Source: Gammaproteobacteria bacterium
GTDB lineage: Bacteria > Pseudomonadota > Gammaproteobacteria > Ga0077536
Assembly: GCA_009692265.1 (NCBI GenBank)
Contig: SHZM01000036.1
Span: 1-33,913, forward strand
Reading direction: 5' to 3'
Length of the DNA: 33,913 bases
Within the stretch, counting starts at the first letter, position 1, and the number at the start of each line of letters is the position of its first letter. Made by a program: the position numbers and the translations under genes. The notes under the pieces were generated by a model. The model made no database searches and had not been told where the DNA came from. It worked only from the letters and a program-made list of their open reading frames with translations. Positions 1 to 8,849 of the stretch are shown here, piece after piece.

Positions 1-373
1 TCTCAATGCGAGCGGCTTCTTCTTCGGCGACAACACTACGCTTTACGTAGGTCCGCTTCCGCCGAAACTCCACACTGACGGTCTTCGCCACAGTTGGCTT
101 CGCCGTAACCCATAGTCGTCCCTTTGCCTTGTCGACCGGAATTTTGATTTCGCTGACGGTCTTTCGCTTCAAAGTGATCTTGCTGGGCTCCGGGGTTTGA
201 TCATCCTTGCCATGCAGGCGCCGCAGGTAGGTCAGCAGCTGGCTCTTTTCGCTTTCAGAAATAATATCTGCAGCGACCTTATTCAGAAGCCCTGCCTCGC
301 CCAGCTGAGTAATTAGGCGGTCAACCGAAATTCCAACGGTGTTGGCAAAATCACGGACAGATATCTCAGCCAT
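1..373 (-). CDS. infB: translation initiation factor IF-2, N-terminal part (cut by window edge)
   Basis: This encodes the first 124 or so residues of IF-2, the GTPase that brings initiator tRNA to the 30S subunit. The visible protein starts [15 protein letters not shown] and holds the small IF2_N domain, followed by the lysine/arginine-rich linker with KITLKRKTVSE and RRKRTYVKRS, both typical of proteobacterial IF-2. The GTPase domains lie beyond the left edge. The ATG at 373-371 shares one base with the nusA stop (TGATG), so translation is probably coupled. Identification rests on the N-terminal signature plus the rimP-nusA-infB order. Confidence 0.93.
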   Translation of the reverse strand, partial: MAEISVRDFANTVGISVDRLITQLGEAGLLNKVAADIISESEKSQLLTYLRRLHGKDDQTPEPSKITLKRKTVSEIKIPVDKAKGRLWVTAKPTVAKTVSVEFRRKRTYVKRSVVAEEEAARIE

Positions 374-1920
374 CAGTGACCACCCGCTTGAGTTGCGTCG
401 ACGAACCAGGGCTCCCTTGCAACCATAATCAGTTCGGCTGCTCGCGTGGCGTCAAGCCCTTCTATCTCAAGCAGATCATCGACCGCCTGCTCGGCTAAGT
501 CTTCCATGGTCACAATGCCGTGCGCAGCAAGTTGGCGGGCTAAATCTTCGTCCATTCCGCGCATGCCGAGAAGATCCTCTGCGGGCCTGGCGTCACCAAG
601 CTTTTCTTCCGACGCGATCGCACGCGTGAGTAGCAGATCCTTCGCACGTTGGCGTAACTCGGATACCAAGGTTTCATCGAACTCTTCGATGTTCATCATT
701 TCGTGATCGGGAACGTAGGCGATTTCCTCGATTGACGTAAAACCCTCCTGTACCAGGATCGCGGCAATCTCCTCATCGACGTCCAGGAGATCCATAAAAG
801 TCTTCTGCGACTTCTGAGTTTCGGCTTCGCTTTTCGATTCGGCATCCGATTCAGTCATCACGTTCAGGTCCCAGCCGGTTAATTGGCTGGCTAAACGGAC
901 GTTTTGCCCATTACGTCCGATCGCCTGCGACAGCTGGTCTTCGACCACGGCGACATCCATGCTCGAAGACTCCTCATCGACTAGTATCGAAACAACTTCG
1001 GCCGGCGACATTGCATTAATCACAAACTGGGCCGGGTTATCGTCCCACAGGATAATATCTACTCGTTCACCTGCCAGCTCATTTGAAACTGCCTGCACCC
1101 GCGATCCGCGCATACCGACACAGGCACCGACCGGGTCGATTCGAGGATCAGTGCTTTTCACGGCGATTTTGGCGCGTAAACCAGGATCTCGTGCGGCGCC
1201 GTGGATCTCGATCACCCTCTCCCCAATTTCGGGAACTTCGAGCTTGAAAAGTTCGATAAGAAGCTCGCGAGCAGTTCGGCTTACAAATAGCTGCGGCCCG
1301 CGCTTCTCGGGTCGCACGTCAAATAAGTAACCACGGATGCGATCTCCGGGACGCACGACTTCTCTTGGAATCATCTGTTCCTTATGGATAATCGCTTCCG
1401 CATTACCACCGAGATCGAGATAGACGCTGCCGCGCTCGACACGTTTCACGACGCCCATCACTAGGTCGCCAATCCGGGTTTGGAAGGCTTCCACCACTTG
1501 GGCTCGTTCCGCTTCGCGGACTTTCTGCACGATTACTTGCTTAGCGGTTTGGGCCGCTATGCGACCAAATTCCGCCGCTTCTAGGGATTCTTCGATAAAT
1601 TCGCCGGCCGTAATGCCGGATTCGCGGAGCACTGCGTCGGCTAACCAGATTTGGCGATCAGGAAATTCCAATGCGATGGGGTCATCATCATCTAGTTCGA
1701 AGCTCTCGCGATGGGCGACAGGATCGATAGCTTCCCAGCGACGAAACGCTTCGTAATCGCCACTCCCCCGATTGATTGCGACACGCACATCGATATCAGC
1801 GGTGTAGCGCTTTTTCGTCGCACTCTCTAATGCTGCTTCCAGGGCATCGAATATAACGTCTTTGCTGACGCCTTTTTCGTTTGAGACGACATCTACCACG
1901 GTCAGAATTTCTTTATTCAT
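373..1920 (-). CDS. nusA: transcription termination/antitermination factor NusA
   Basis: NusA binds RNA polymerase and nascent RNA and controls pausing, termination and antitermination. The 515-residue length is normal for the gammaproteobacterial form. Domains in order: the RNAP-binding N-terminal domain (about 1-125), an S1 domain (about 130-200, with [20 protein letters not shown]), tandem KH domains (about 225-345, with [13 protein letters not shown] and [18 protein letters not shown]), and two acidic C-terminal repeats (about 370-510, with [20 protein letters not shown] and [15 protein letters not shown]). It follows rimP by five bases and overlaps infB by one, so it is in one operon with both. 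Confidence 0.98.
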   Translation of the reverse strand: MNKEILTVVDVVSNEKGVSKDVIFDALEAALESATKKRYTADIDVRVAINRGSGDYEAFRRWEAIDPVAHRESFELDDDDPIALEFPDRQIWLADAVLRESGITAGEFIEESLEAAEFGRIAAQTAKQVIVQKVREAERAQVVEAFQTRIGDLVMGVVKRVERGSVYLDLGGNAEAIIHKEQMIPREVVRPGDRIRGYLFDVRPEKRGPQLFVSRTARELLIELFKLEVPEIGERVIEIHGAARDPGLRAKIAVKSTDPRIDPVGACVGMRGSRVQAVSNELAGERVDIILWDDNPAQFVINAMSPAEVVSILVDEESSSMDVAVVEDQLSQAIGRNGQNVRLASQLTGWDLNVMTESDAESKSEAETQKSQKTFMDLLDVDEEIAAILVQEGFTSIEEIAYVPDHEMMNIEEFDETLVSELRQRAKDLLLTRAIASEEKLGDARPAEDLLGMRGMDEDLARQLAAHGIVTMEDLAEQAVDDLLEIEGLDATRAAELIMVAREPWFVDATQAGGH

Positions 1921-1925
1921 AGCAC

Positions 1926-2429
1926 TCAGCCTGTCTGCTTTTTGCGTGGCGCTTTACCCTTTGGCACCTGCTTGTCTGGCCATTCCGGCACCACTCGAGC
2001 ACGATCAATCGCGCTCAGCGGAACCGTAAAATTTTCGTTCTCAAACACCAACACCACTTGCGTATCATCCACCTGCGTTAACACCCCTTGCAGCCTTCGC
2101 CGACCTGCTACGGGCAGGCGTAGCCGCAACTGGACAGTAGCGCCGCAAAATCGCCGGTAGTGTTCTTGCTTGAAAAGGGGCCGGTCGAGCCCGGGTGAAG
2201 AGACTTCGAGCAGGTACTCACCGCGGACCAAATTGTCGACTTCGAACAAGTCGCGTACCTGTTTCGTGACCCGTTCGCAATCATGGAGTGTGATGCCCTC
2301 GGGCCCGTCGATATAAAGGCGCAGTAACAAACCCTGCGGTAAGCGTTGTCGCTCGATTCCCAATAGCTCATAACCCAAACCGCTCACGGTTGGGCTAATC
2401 AGCGGTTCAAGCGCGTCGCTCGCAATCAA
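1926..2429 (-). CDS. rimP: ribosome maturation factor RimP
   Basis: RimP assists 30S subunit maturation. The 167-residue protein has the family layout: an N-terminal alpha/beta domain with [12 protein letters not shown] and [19 protein letters not shown], the conserved [12 protein letters not shown] motif near residue 80, an Sm-like C-terminal barrel, and a basic tail. The start I prefer is TTG at 2429, because AAGGAATT lies just upstream and the protein begins where the family begins. It is the first protein gene after the initiator tRNA, the E. coli metY-rimP-nusA-infB order. Only about a dozen bases separate its start from a terminator T-tract, so its transcript probably comes by read-through from the tRNA promoter. 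Confidence 0.96.
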   Translation of the reverse strand: MIASDALEPLISPTVSGLGYELLGIERQRLPQGLLLRLYIDGPEGITLHDCERVTKQVRDLFEVDNLVRGEYLLEVSSPGLDRPLFKQEHYRRFCGATVQLRLRLPVAGRRRLQGVLTQVDDTQVVLVFENENFTVPLSAIDRARVVPEWPDKQVPKGKAPRKKQTG

Positions 2430-2441
2430 TTCAATTCCTTA

Positions 2442-2470
2442 CAAAACAAAAAGCCCCGTATACCCGGGGC
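2442..2470 (-). terminator. intrinsic terminator between initiator tRNA and rimP
   Basis: On the minus strand the stem GCCCCG/CGGGGC (plus-strand arms 2453-2458 and 2465-2470, six-base loop) is followed by TTTTTGTTTT and preceded by a matching A-run. It lies 14 bases after the tRNA CCA end and about 12 bases before the rimP start. It would end the tRNA transcript and allow partial read-through into rimP-nusA-infB. Confidence 0.85.
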
Positions 2471-2484
2471 CTTTTTTGCTTCGA

Positions 2485-2561
2485 TGGTAGCGGGGGCAGG
2501 ATTTGAACCTGCGACCTTCGGGTTATGAGCCCGACGAGCTGCCAGACTGCTCCACCCCGCA
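2485..2561 (-). tRNA. initiator tRNA-fMet (anticodon CAU)
   Basis: The 77-nucleotide cloverleaf includes an encoded CCA end (plus strand 2485-2487). The anticodon loop CTCATAA lies in a stem with three consecutive G-C pairs (GGG/CCC), which marks the initiator form and not elongator tRNA-Met. The acceptor stem pairs GCGGGG with CCCCGC, and the T-arm carries GGTTCAAAT. The first and last acceptor bases are unpaired, as required for formylation, but they read U1 and U72 and not the usual C1 and A72. Its position directly upstream of rimP-nusA-infB matches metY of E. coli. Confidence 0.97.
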
Positions 2562-2576
2562 CTTGCTAGGGCGCGC

Positions 2577-2605
2577 ATCGTACTGAGCCATTGGAGTTTT
2601 TTCAA
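2577..2605 (-). promoter_or_regulatory. sigma70 promoter of initiator tRNA, GC-rich discriminator
   Basis: On the minus strand TTGAAA (2605-2600) and TACGAT (2582-2577) are separated by 17 bases. The start site would fall near 2570, about nine bases before the tRNA 5' end. The bases after the -10 box read GCGCGCCC, the GC-rich discriminator typical of stringently controlled stable-RNA promoters. That control is inferred from the discriminator only. Confidence 0.7.
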
Positions 2606-2749
2606 GCTTTATTCCACCAAAGTAGCGCTGCGCCGTCGGTCAATGATGAGTGCAGCCTTGTGACGTTTGATTCTACCCGAGCGAATCGCTGGTGCAACTG
2701 CCGACCCAAGGCTTCGACGAGGGAAAAATTGGGGTAGATCAGTTCAAGA

Positions 2750-3591
2750 TTAGGGCGCGCCTAACAGCACACAGATCCCGACCGAGAGGGGAGCACATTG
2801 CGCCCCTGTAACCCACACCGCATTGCCCAATCGCGCGCCGGTTAGAGACGTTTCATTCAAAATTGCATTCGTTAGATCGGAAAATCGTAGGTCCGCGTTA
2901 TCGAGAACGGCTCTGCTGAGATCCGCGGCGTGGAGGTTTGCCCCATAAAAATTCGCGGATCGAGCTACACCACCGGCGAATTGAACTTCGTAGAGGTCGG
3001 CGTACGCTAGGTCCGCACTACTAAGATCGGCACCTGTCAACCTGGAACCAGCAAGCACTGTGTTACGTAAGCTCGCTCCCGTGAGTTTTGCGTCTTGCAG
3101 GTTTATCGCCCGCTTATCGCAATAGTCCCACGTCACCCGAGGCCGCGGATCACTCGCGCACAGTGGCGCGCCTTGGTCAATTTGTCGTCGGCTACTCCAA
3201 CCAATTACGCAAACCAGCGCCACGAGCACAAGCAAGCCTTTGAATACGGGGCGTCCCTTCAGTTCGGCGGGACGGAGGCCTTGCCACGCTTGGTGGGCGC
3301 GAACCCGTCGTTTAGTGACGGCCGTGTCTTCGGGGGTTCGACGATCGTCGCCGCGCGGCGCTCGACTTGACGTTCATTCATTCGCGCCGCGAGTACGGGA
3401 TCACGCGCATTGTTCGCGCGAAACGCAAAATCGGGGTACTCCGAGGCCGGTAACCACGACTCGCCCTCCGGGCTAACCCAATCGCTGACGTTAATCCGTC
3501 CGAGCCCGATATTGCGTTCGATCACTCTCGCCGGAAACGGGCCCCGTGTCTCCGTTCCTCGTCGTACGTACCATAAGTGTCCAATCGGCAT
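2750..3591 (-). pseudogene. GYF_2 - transmembrane - pentapeptide-repeat protein, split by a -1 frameshift
   Basis: Two minus-strand segments together make one coherent protein of about 280 residues. The first (ATG at 3591) begins MPIGHLWYVRRGTETRGPFP and has a GYF_2-like fold with conserved GPF and ending WLPASEYPDF. It runs into a stop at 3259. The second, in the -1 frame, holds a membrane segment with FKGLLVLVALVCVIGW, then pentapeptide repeats such as LTGADLSSADLAYADL up to the stop at 2750. Restoring one C in the run at 3332-3336 joins them through a natural-looking charged linker. Alternatively the pentapeptide part is a separate gene starting at the TTG at 3235. GYF_2 domains are suspected protein-binding modules and pentapeptide repeats form a right-handed beta helix; the function is unknown. 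Confidence 0.6.
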
Positions 3592-3690
3592 CCGCAACTA
3601 TCTCAATATCTCGATGTGTGATTGGGGCGCTAACCCACTTATTCCTCGATTCGATGTCAAGTTTCGGCGTGGATCGCCGCTGGAGTCGCT

Positions 3691-4280
3691 ATGCGAATCG
3701 AGAGCCTAAAACCAAGCATCGACAATGTTCCATCTCTAAATGAACCGGTCAGGTCTTGGACAGTCGGGCAACTCTTGACTGTCACTGTTATCGGCAAGGT
3801 CCGAGAAACCTTGTTCGCGCTCTATCAACAAGTCTGGATGGCCACCCCGCCCTGACCAAACTTACGGACAATCCTCTAGTCCAGGTTGATCTGCCAATAG
3901 CTACAGCCCGTGCATTGCGGCTGTCACAGCAGCAACCTCTGACCCCCGGCTTGCGAGCCCTCGAATCTTTGCTTCCTCACGCGATGCCAGTTGATCCAGA
4001 TGTCCCGGTGCACCGCAAGATTGCAAAATTAGCCACCCCAGAATTCTGAAAGTCACCGACACCAAGCAGCAATCCAGAGAAAGACCGTCCAGCATTGACT
4101 GACTCAGCTTCAATTCGCTCGACACTGAATCGGGTGCTGACCTCCGTCGAAAGCGTTGTCGCTCGGATAAGCACACGTCGCTTTTGCTTATTTCTCACGC
4201 GGCAAACACTTGGAGCCAACGCGTTAGCGGTTCGATTCCTGCCGTGCGCGTGCAATCACCGAGTTCGCCCTCGTCACTAG
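3691..4280 (+). pseudogene. decayed gene, weak resemblance to FliK-like proteins
   Basis: ATG at 3691 has GGAG five bases upstream and opens a 54-codon frame containing SWTVGQLLTVTVIGKVRETL before a TGA at 3853. The -1 frame carries on with LVQVDLPIATARALRLSQQQ and TPGLRALESLLPHAMP to a TGA at 4047. The same frame beyond that stop has IRSTLNRVLTSVESVVARI. The opening VGQ-L-TV pattern and the late LLxxVExxxARI pattern recall FliK-type hook-length control proteins, but no typical FliK C-terminal domain is visible. I read it as one gene broken by a one-base deletion and a nonsense change. It converges on the TPR lipoprotein gene and overlaps its 3' end. The assignment is tentative. Confidence 0.33.
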
Positions 4281-4793
4281 ATTAGAATCTCCAGCACTCA
4301 GACCGCGCGCACGGTCTGCGGCGACAATCGCCTGCTCATATTCTCCGTCTCCTAGATTCAATTCCGCCAGTCGGTACCAAATCTGAGCATCGTCTGTCTT
4401 AACTTTTAACGCACGTTCTAGAATTGCGCGAGCCCCTCCACGATCACCGCGATTGCTTGCTAGATCAGCTTTGGCAACCAACTCGGCGACAGCTAACGTT
4501 GATGGCGCCTTTGGCGCGGTCTCTTCCGCCGCTAACGGCGTCGTCGCCACAGGAGCCGGGTTGGTCGTGTCCAGATCAGGGAGCGCAAAAATTTTTGGCT
4601 TCGTCTCGAGTGTGATTGGAGCTGTCAGCTGTTTGCGCGTTGTTTGTACAGGTGAAGGTGTAGGTTTTTCCGTGAGCTGAGCGGGTGTGTGATCCTCTAT
4701 TAGAACGGGTTGCCTTGGACTCGATGCACATCCGGCTAAGCCGATTACCAAAATTGCAATAATGAGATTGGGAAGGTGACGGTGATAGCACAT
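4224..4793 (-). CDS. TPR lipoprotein downstream of PBP1b, possible LpoP-like activator
   Basis: This 189-residue protein has a lipoprotein signal with lipobox IGLAGC (Cys22), a long proline/threonine-rich linker (about 25-100), and a C-terminal tetratricopeptide region (about 105-180, with RAILERALKVKTDDAQIWYR and LGDGEYEQAIVAADRARGLS). The start is nine bases after the mrcB stop, so the two are co-transcribed. In Pseudomonas aeruginosa the outer-membrane lipoprotein LpoP, which has TPRs, activates PBP1b. The same architecture beside mrcB suggests the same role here, but this is inference from domain type and position. The gene could instead be a generic TPR lipoprotein. Confidence 0.8.
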   Translation of the reverse strand: MCYHRHLPNLIIAILVIGLAGCASSPRQPVLIEDHTPAQLTEKPTPSPVQTTRKQLTAPITLETKPKIFALPDLDTTNPAPVATTPLAAEETAPKAPSTLAVAELVAKADLASNRGDRGGARAILERALKVKTDDAQIWYRLAELNLGDGEYEQAIVAADRARGLSAGDSNLVTRANSVIARARQESNR

Positions 4794-4802
4794 AGGCTCT
4801 GC

Positions 4803-7118
4803 TTAATGGACGTACAGTCCGGGTTGTGGTGTGGCCCTTGCGCCAGGGACGCAAGGCGGAGCGACTGGCGGTAAAAAATTGACATTAACAGGCACTCGGA
4901 TTGCTCCGAAACAGCCACTTGTTGTCATTGCATTCCCGTCCGCTGTCAGCCAATGCCAAGCGACGTCGGCAGGGGGTACCAAGCTCACTGGTGTGGTGCC
5001 AAGACGTTTCATCGTCTGCGACCACACCCGCAGCGCGCCGGTTGCACCGGTTAGACCGGCGGACTGGTTATCATCGCGACCAATCCACACCGTCGCTAAG
5101 TCGCTCCCGCTAAATCCGACGAACCAACTGTCACGTGCGTCATTCGAAGTTCCTGTCTTTCCGGCCAGGGGTAAGGAGTCGGGGAAATCGCGGATCAGCG
5201 CGCGCGCCGTGCCGCGCTCGACAACCCGCGTTAGAAGATACCGGGTTAGAAACGCGGACGAGGCATCAATGACGCGTTCTACCCGCAACCCGTAGCGCTT
5301 AATCGGTTGATTGTGGCTATCTACCACCGCATTAATCGCGCGCAGCGGAATTCTGAAACCATCGGCCGCCACCACTTGGTAGAGTTGCGCAACATCATAG
5401 GGGCTCATATCCACGGCGCCCAAAAATAGCGCGGGGTAGTTCGGAATGTCTACCGACGCGCCAAGACGCCGCAAGGACTCTCGTAGCGCATTCGTGCCGA
5501 GCCTGTAACCAAGGTCGACCGTTGCTAAGTTCAACGACCTAGCAAGTGCATCTTCCGCCGATACCTCACCGTGATATCGACCATCGTAATTCTTAGGTGT
5601 CCACGCCTTACCGTTATCGCCATGCCAAGTTCGCGGTTCATCTTCGAGACGACTGAGAACATTAAAGGCAGGTAAGCGTTCCAAAGCTGTGAGATAAATA
5701 AACGGCTTGATCAGCGAGCCGATCTGGCGCTTGGCATCGAGCGCGCGGTTAAAACCCTGAGAATTCGCCGTTCGACTACCCACCAAGGCCTTGATATCTG
5801 CAGTGCTGGCGTCAGTGACGATGACTGCTGCTTGTAAAGCGCCTTTCAGTTTTGGTCGACCTACTTCCAAGGTCGGAACAATTTTTTGGACCGCCGCTTC
5901 GGCAGCGGATTGCGCGATCGGCTCCAACGTTGTGAAGACCTTCAAGCCGGCTGTACGCAGATCGGACTCTTGGTAATCACGCTTGAGTTGGCGTCGCACT
6001 AAATCAAGAAATGCGGCGTAACGCCCTCCTGTTCGCCATTCGCCTTGGCGTAAGCCCAGGGGGGTCGCGGCAAGCGCTCGGAACTGTGGCGCGTTAACGA
6101 CTCCGACATTGCTCAGCGCTTGCAGTACCACGTTACGTCGCGCGGTCGCGCGTTCTGGAAATCTAAAGGGGTTATACCGCGATGGCCCTCGAATCATCCC
6201 GACTAGCAGGGAAACCTCAGGGATCGATAGCTCTGTCAGCGGACGACCAAAATAATACTCCGCAGCCAAACCGAAACCATGAATCGCACGGTTCCCATCC
6301 TGTCCCAGGAATACCTCGTTGACATATGTCTCAAGAATCTCGTCTTTCGAATAATGTCGCTCCAACGATAACGCCATCATGGCTTCGTTGATCTTTCGCC
6401 AAAGAGTTCGTTGTCGAGTTAGATAAAGGTTCTTCGCGAGTTGCTGGGTCAGGGTACTCGCGCCTTGGGTAATCCTTCCGTGACGTAGGTTCGCCGAAGC
6501 GGCACGAAGGATCCCGAGCCAATCGACTCCGATATGGGAAAGGAAACGTCGATCTTCGATTGCCATGAGAATCTTGACGAACGTTTGAGACAGATTTTCG
6601 CGCGCCAGCAGAACCCGGTCTTCGAACAAATCGGAATGAACTCGCCCTATTTCAAGCGGTTCCAAACGTAGTACTCCGATTGGTTCCCCTGAATTCGAGT
6701 CCTCCACGGATTGAACGACGGATCCTTTTAGCAGGATCCGAGCACTGCGCGACGCTTCGGCACCATCCGCAAAAGTGAAGCCACGTGAATGAATTCTATA
6801 ATCGCCGTTACGGCGGGAATATTGGCCATAGCTGGATTCCTCAGAGACACGGCGATAACCGCTCTGCCGAAGGTATTCCGCGAAGTCATCACTGGAAAGT
6901 CGCAAATCCTGATAGATTTCCAGCGGTGCTGAGTAAATCCGAGACGGCAAATCCCAATGCCGACTATCGAAAGCGCGCACTACGTTGTGATCTATCCACG
7001 CCCAATACGCGACAAGACCAAGCGCACACCAAATAAACACATGGCGGGCGATAAATCCCAGCTTACGCCCCCATATCCGAGGCAACCAAAACTCCTTGCG
7101 CTGATCTTTTGCTTTCAT
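4803..7118 (-). CDS. mrcB: bifunctional penicillin-binding protein 1B
   Basis: PBP1b polymerises and cross-links peptidoglycan from lipid II. The 771 residues contain a cytoplasmic tail and a membrane anchor (about 22-42), then a UB2H-type domain (about 60-150). The GT51 glycosyltransferase follows, with EDRRFLSHIGVDW (catalytic Glu188), GASTLTQQLAKNLYLT and RKINE (Glu245). The transpeptidase has all three motifs: SLIK (Ser468), SLN (528-530) and KTGT (654-657). The short C-terminal extension is proline-rich. The UB2H domain separates it from PBP1a. It heads a two-gene operon with the TPR lipoprotein. Confidence 0.96.
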   Translation of the reverse strand: MKAKDQRKEFWLPRIWGRKLGFIARHVFIWCALGLVAYWAWIDHNVVRAFDSRHWDLPSRIYSAPLEIYQDLRLSSDDFAEYLRQSGYRRVSEESSYGQYSRRNGDYRIHSRGFTFADGAEASRSARILLKGSVVQSVEDSNSGEPIGVLRLEPLEIGRVHSDLFEDRVLLARENLSQTFVKILMAIEDRRFLSHIGVDWLGILRAASANLRHGRITQGASTLTQQLAKNLYLTRQRTLWRKINEAMMALSLERHYSKDEILETYVNEVFLGQDGNRAIHGFGLAAEYYFGRPLTELSIPEVSLLVGMIRGPSRYNPFRFPERATARRNVVLQALSNVGVVNAPQFRALAATPLGLRQGEWRTGGRYAAFLDLVRRQLKRDYQESDLRTAGLKVFTTLEPIAQSAAEAAVQKIVPTLEVGRPKLKGALQAAVIVTDASTADIKALVGSRTANSQGFNRALDAKRQIGSLIKPFIYLTALERLPAFNVLSRLEDEPRTWHGDNGKAWTPKNYDGRYHGEVSAEDALARSLNLATVDLGYRLGTNALRESLRRLGASVDIPNYPALFLGAVDMSPYDVAQLYQVVAADGFRIPLRAINAVVDSHNQPIKRYGLRVERVIDASSAFLTRYLLTRVVERGTARALIRDFPDSLPLAGKTGTSNDARDSWFVGFSGSDLATVWIGRDDNQSAGLTGATGALRVWSQTMKRLGTTPVSLVPPADVAWHWLTADGNAMTTSGCFGAIRVPVNVNFLPPVAPPCVPGARATPQPGLYVH

Positions 7119-7283
7119 AAGCGCGCCACGCCTAAAACTACCGTGTCATGCAGAAGCGCTAGGTACGAAGTTTCAGTTTGTGACGAATAGACTTGGCCGT
7201 GGCTCCGGAGGACCTCTCGGAGGTAGGTGTCTACTGGCGGTTCCGCGGAATAACGGTTAGGTGAGTTCGGGGTATTTGATATC

Positions 7284-7323
7284 GCGGAAGTGCTTGTCGA
7301 ACTTGGCGCCCAAGCACTTCCGC
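7284..7323 (-). repeat. 13-bp perfect inverted repeat downstream of the histone-like gene
   Basis: GCGGAAGTGCTTG (7284-7296) and CAAGCACTTCCGC (7311-7323) are exact reverse complements with a 14-base spacer. The hairpin lies 31 bases after the stop of the H1-like gene and 165 bases upstream of mrcB. No T-run follows on either strand, so it is not a standard intrinsic terminator. It may act as a 3' RNA structure or a Rho-assisted terminator. The rest of 7119-7354 shows no gene. Confidence 0.75.
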
Positions 7324-7354
7324 AGAAGGCAGTCTTTGGTATTGCTACCTCAGA

Positions 7355-7471
7355 CTACTTTTTCTTCGAAGCAGCCTTCTTCTTAGAAGCCTTCTTCTTA
7401 GCAGCCGGCTTCTTAGCCGCTGCCTTCTTGGCAGCTGGCTTCTTCGTTGCCTTCTTTTTCGCTGTCGCCAT
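7355..7471 (-). CDS. lysine/alanine-rich histone H1-like small basic protein
   Basis: This 38-residue protein starts MATAKKKATKKPAAKKAAAK and is made almost wholly of KKxA / KKPAA units, with no acidic or aromatic residue. Such tails resemble eukaryotic H1 and bacterial histone-like proteins such as AlgP and Hc1, which bind DNA or RNA non-specifically. It is far shorter than those and lacks any globular part. ATG at 7471 is supported by AAGGGGG about eight bases upstream, and the gene has a strong promoter with an operator-like repeat. It lies between adk and mrcB as its own transcription unit. A nucleoid or RNA-binding role is inferred from composition only. Confidence 0.82.
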   Translation of the reverse strand: MATAKKKATKKPAAKKAAAKKPAAKKKASKKKAASKKK

Positions 7472-7527
7472 ATTACGAGTCCCCCTTCAACAATGGTTTG
7501 AACAAAAAATGCAACACCACACTTGCT

Positions 7528-7557
7528 TATATACATCACCTTTAGGTGATATGTAAA
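7528..7557 (-). promoter_or_regulatory. promoter of the H1-like gene with an inverted repeat in the spacer
   Basis: On the minus strand TTTACA (7557-7552) and TATATA (7533-7528) are 18 bases apart. The spacer contains the inverted repeat ATCACCT-TT-AGGTGAT (7535-7550), seven-base arms with a two-base gap. A dimeric repressor bound here would block RNA polymerase directly. The predicted start near 7521 gives a leader of about 50 bases. Regulator unknown. Confidence 0.68.
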
Positions 7558-7699
7558 GGTTTATAGTAAAAAAATTCTTCGATGCCCTTTTTGATGTTCC
7601 GTCTGTGCCACAAGAATTCGTTTGATCAACACAACAATTTTTAAACCTATCGCCGCGTACATGGCGCTGCGTTCCTCGTTTTCATGTCGACTTCAATCT

Positions 7700-8365
<666 letters not shown>

Positions 8366-8431
8366 TTAGAATTCGTCACTGGCCGCCACCTCAATTGTGG
8401 AGGTCGATACGTCAATAACCGAAACGCCTCT

Positions 8432-8812
8432 ATGAAATTTGAACTCGACGCCACTGGTGGTTTGACTATTCGGTCGTACGATCACACTCATCTCACGATA
8501 GGTGGACAGCGCTACTCTGGGCCCATCGTGATTACCCCGGATGCCGTCCACACCACGCTGTTGCCGTTGCGCTTTACAGAACTAACGAGCGCACATTTCG
8601 CCGCCATCGCCGCGCTTGGCGCGGAAATTATTATCGTAGGTAGCGGCATCCGCCAGATTTTTATTCACAGTCAAATCGCGACTGAATTGGCGACGCGCGG
8701 AATCGGAGTTGAAAGTATGGATACCGCGGCGGCATGCCGCTGTTATAACGTGCTGGCGGCCGAGCATCGCGCAGTAGCCGCAGCCATATTTCCCGCAACG
8801 CACGTCCTGTAA
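8432..8812 (+). CDS. Mth938-domain (DUF498/NDUFAF3-like) protein
   Basis: The 126-residue protein matches the Mth938 fold family throughout. Visible signatures are LTIGGQRYSGPIVITPD near the N terminus, EIIIVGSGIRQIF in the middle, and the late block GIGVESMDTAAACRCYNVLA, close to the family consensus GIGxExMDTxAACRTYN. The human relative NDUFAF3 helps assemble respiratory complex I. The bacterial function is unsettled. It diverges from adk and converges on rpoS, with no obvious partner nearby. Confidence 0.88.
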   Translation: MKFELDATGGLTIRSYDHTHLTIGGQRYSGPIVITPDAVHTTLLPLRFTELTSAHFAAIAALGAEIIIVGSGIRQIFIHSQIATELATRGIGVESMDTAAACRCYNVLAAEHRAVAAAIFPATHVL

Positions 8813-8849
8813 CCCCTTCGCTGTTTCGGTTACTGCCGCGGACAACGAA

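Noticed and set aside
3901-4255. Two overlapping minus-strand frames at 3901-4176 and 3977-4255
   Set aside because: No family signature. They oppose the plus-strand remnant and read like shadow frames.
7345-7539. Arginine-rich minus-strand frame over the H1-like gene
   Set aside because: It is a shifted reading of the KKxA-coding repeats. The true frame has the ribosome-binding site and the clean lysine/alanine pattern.
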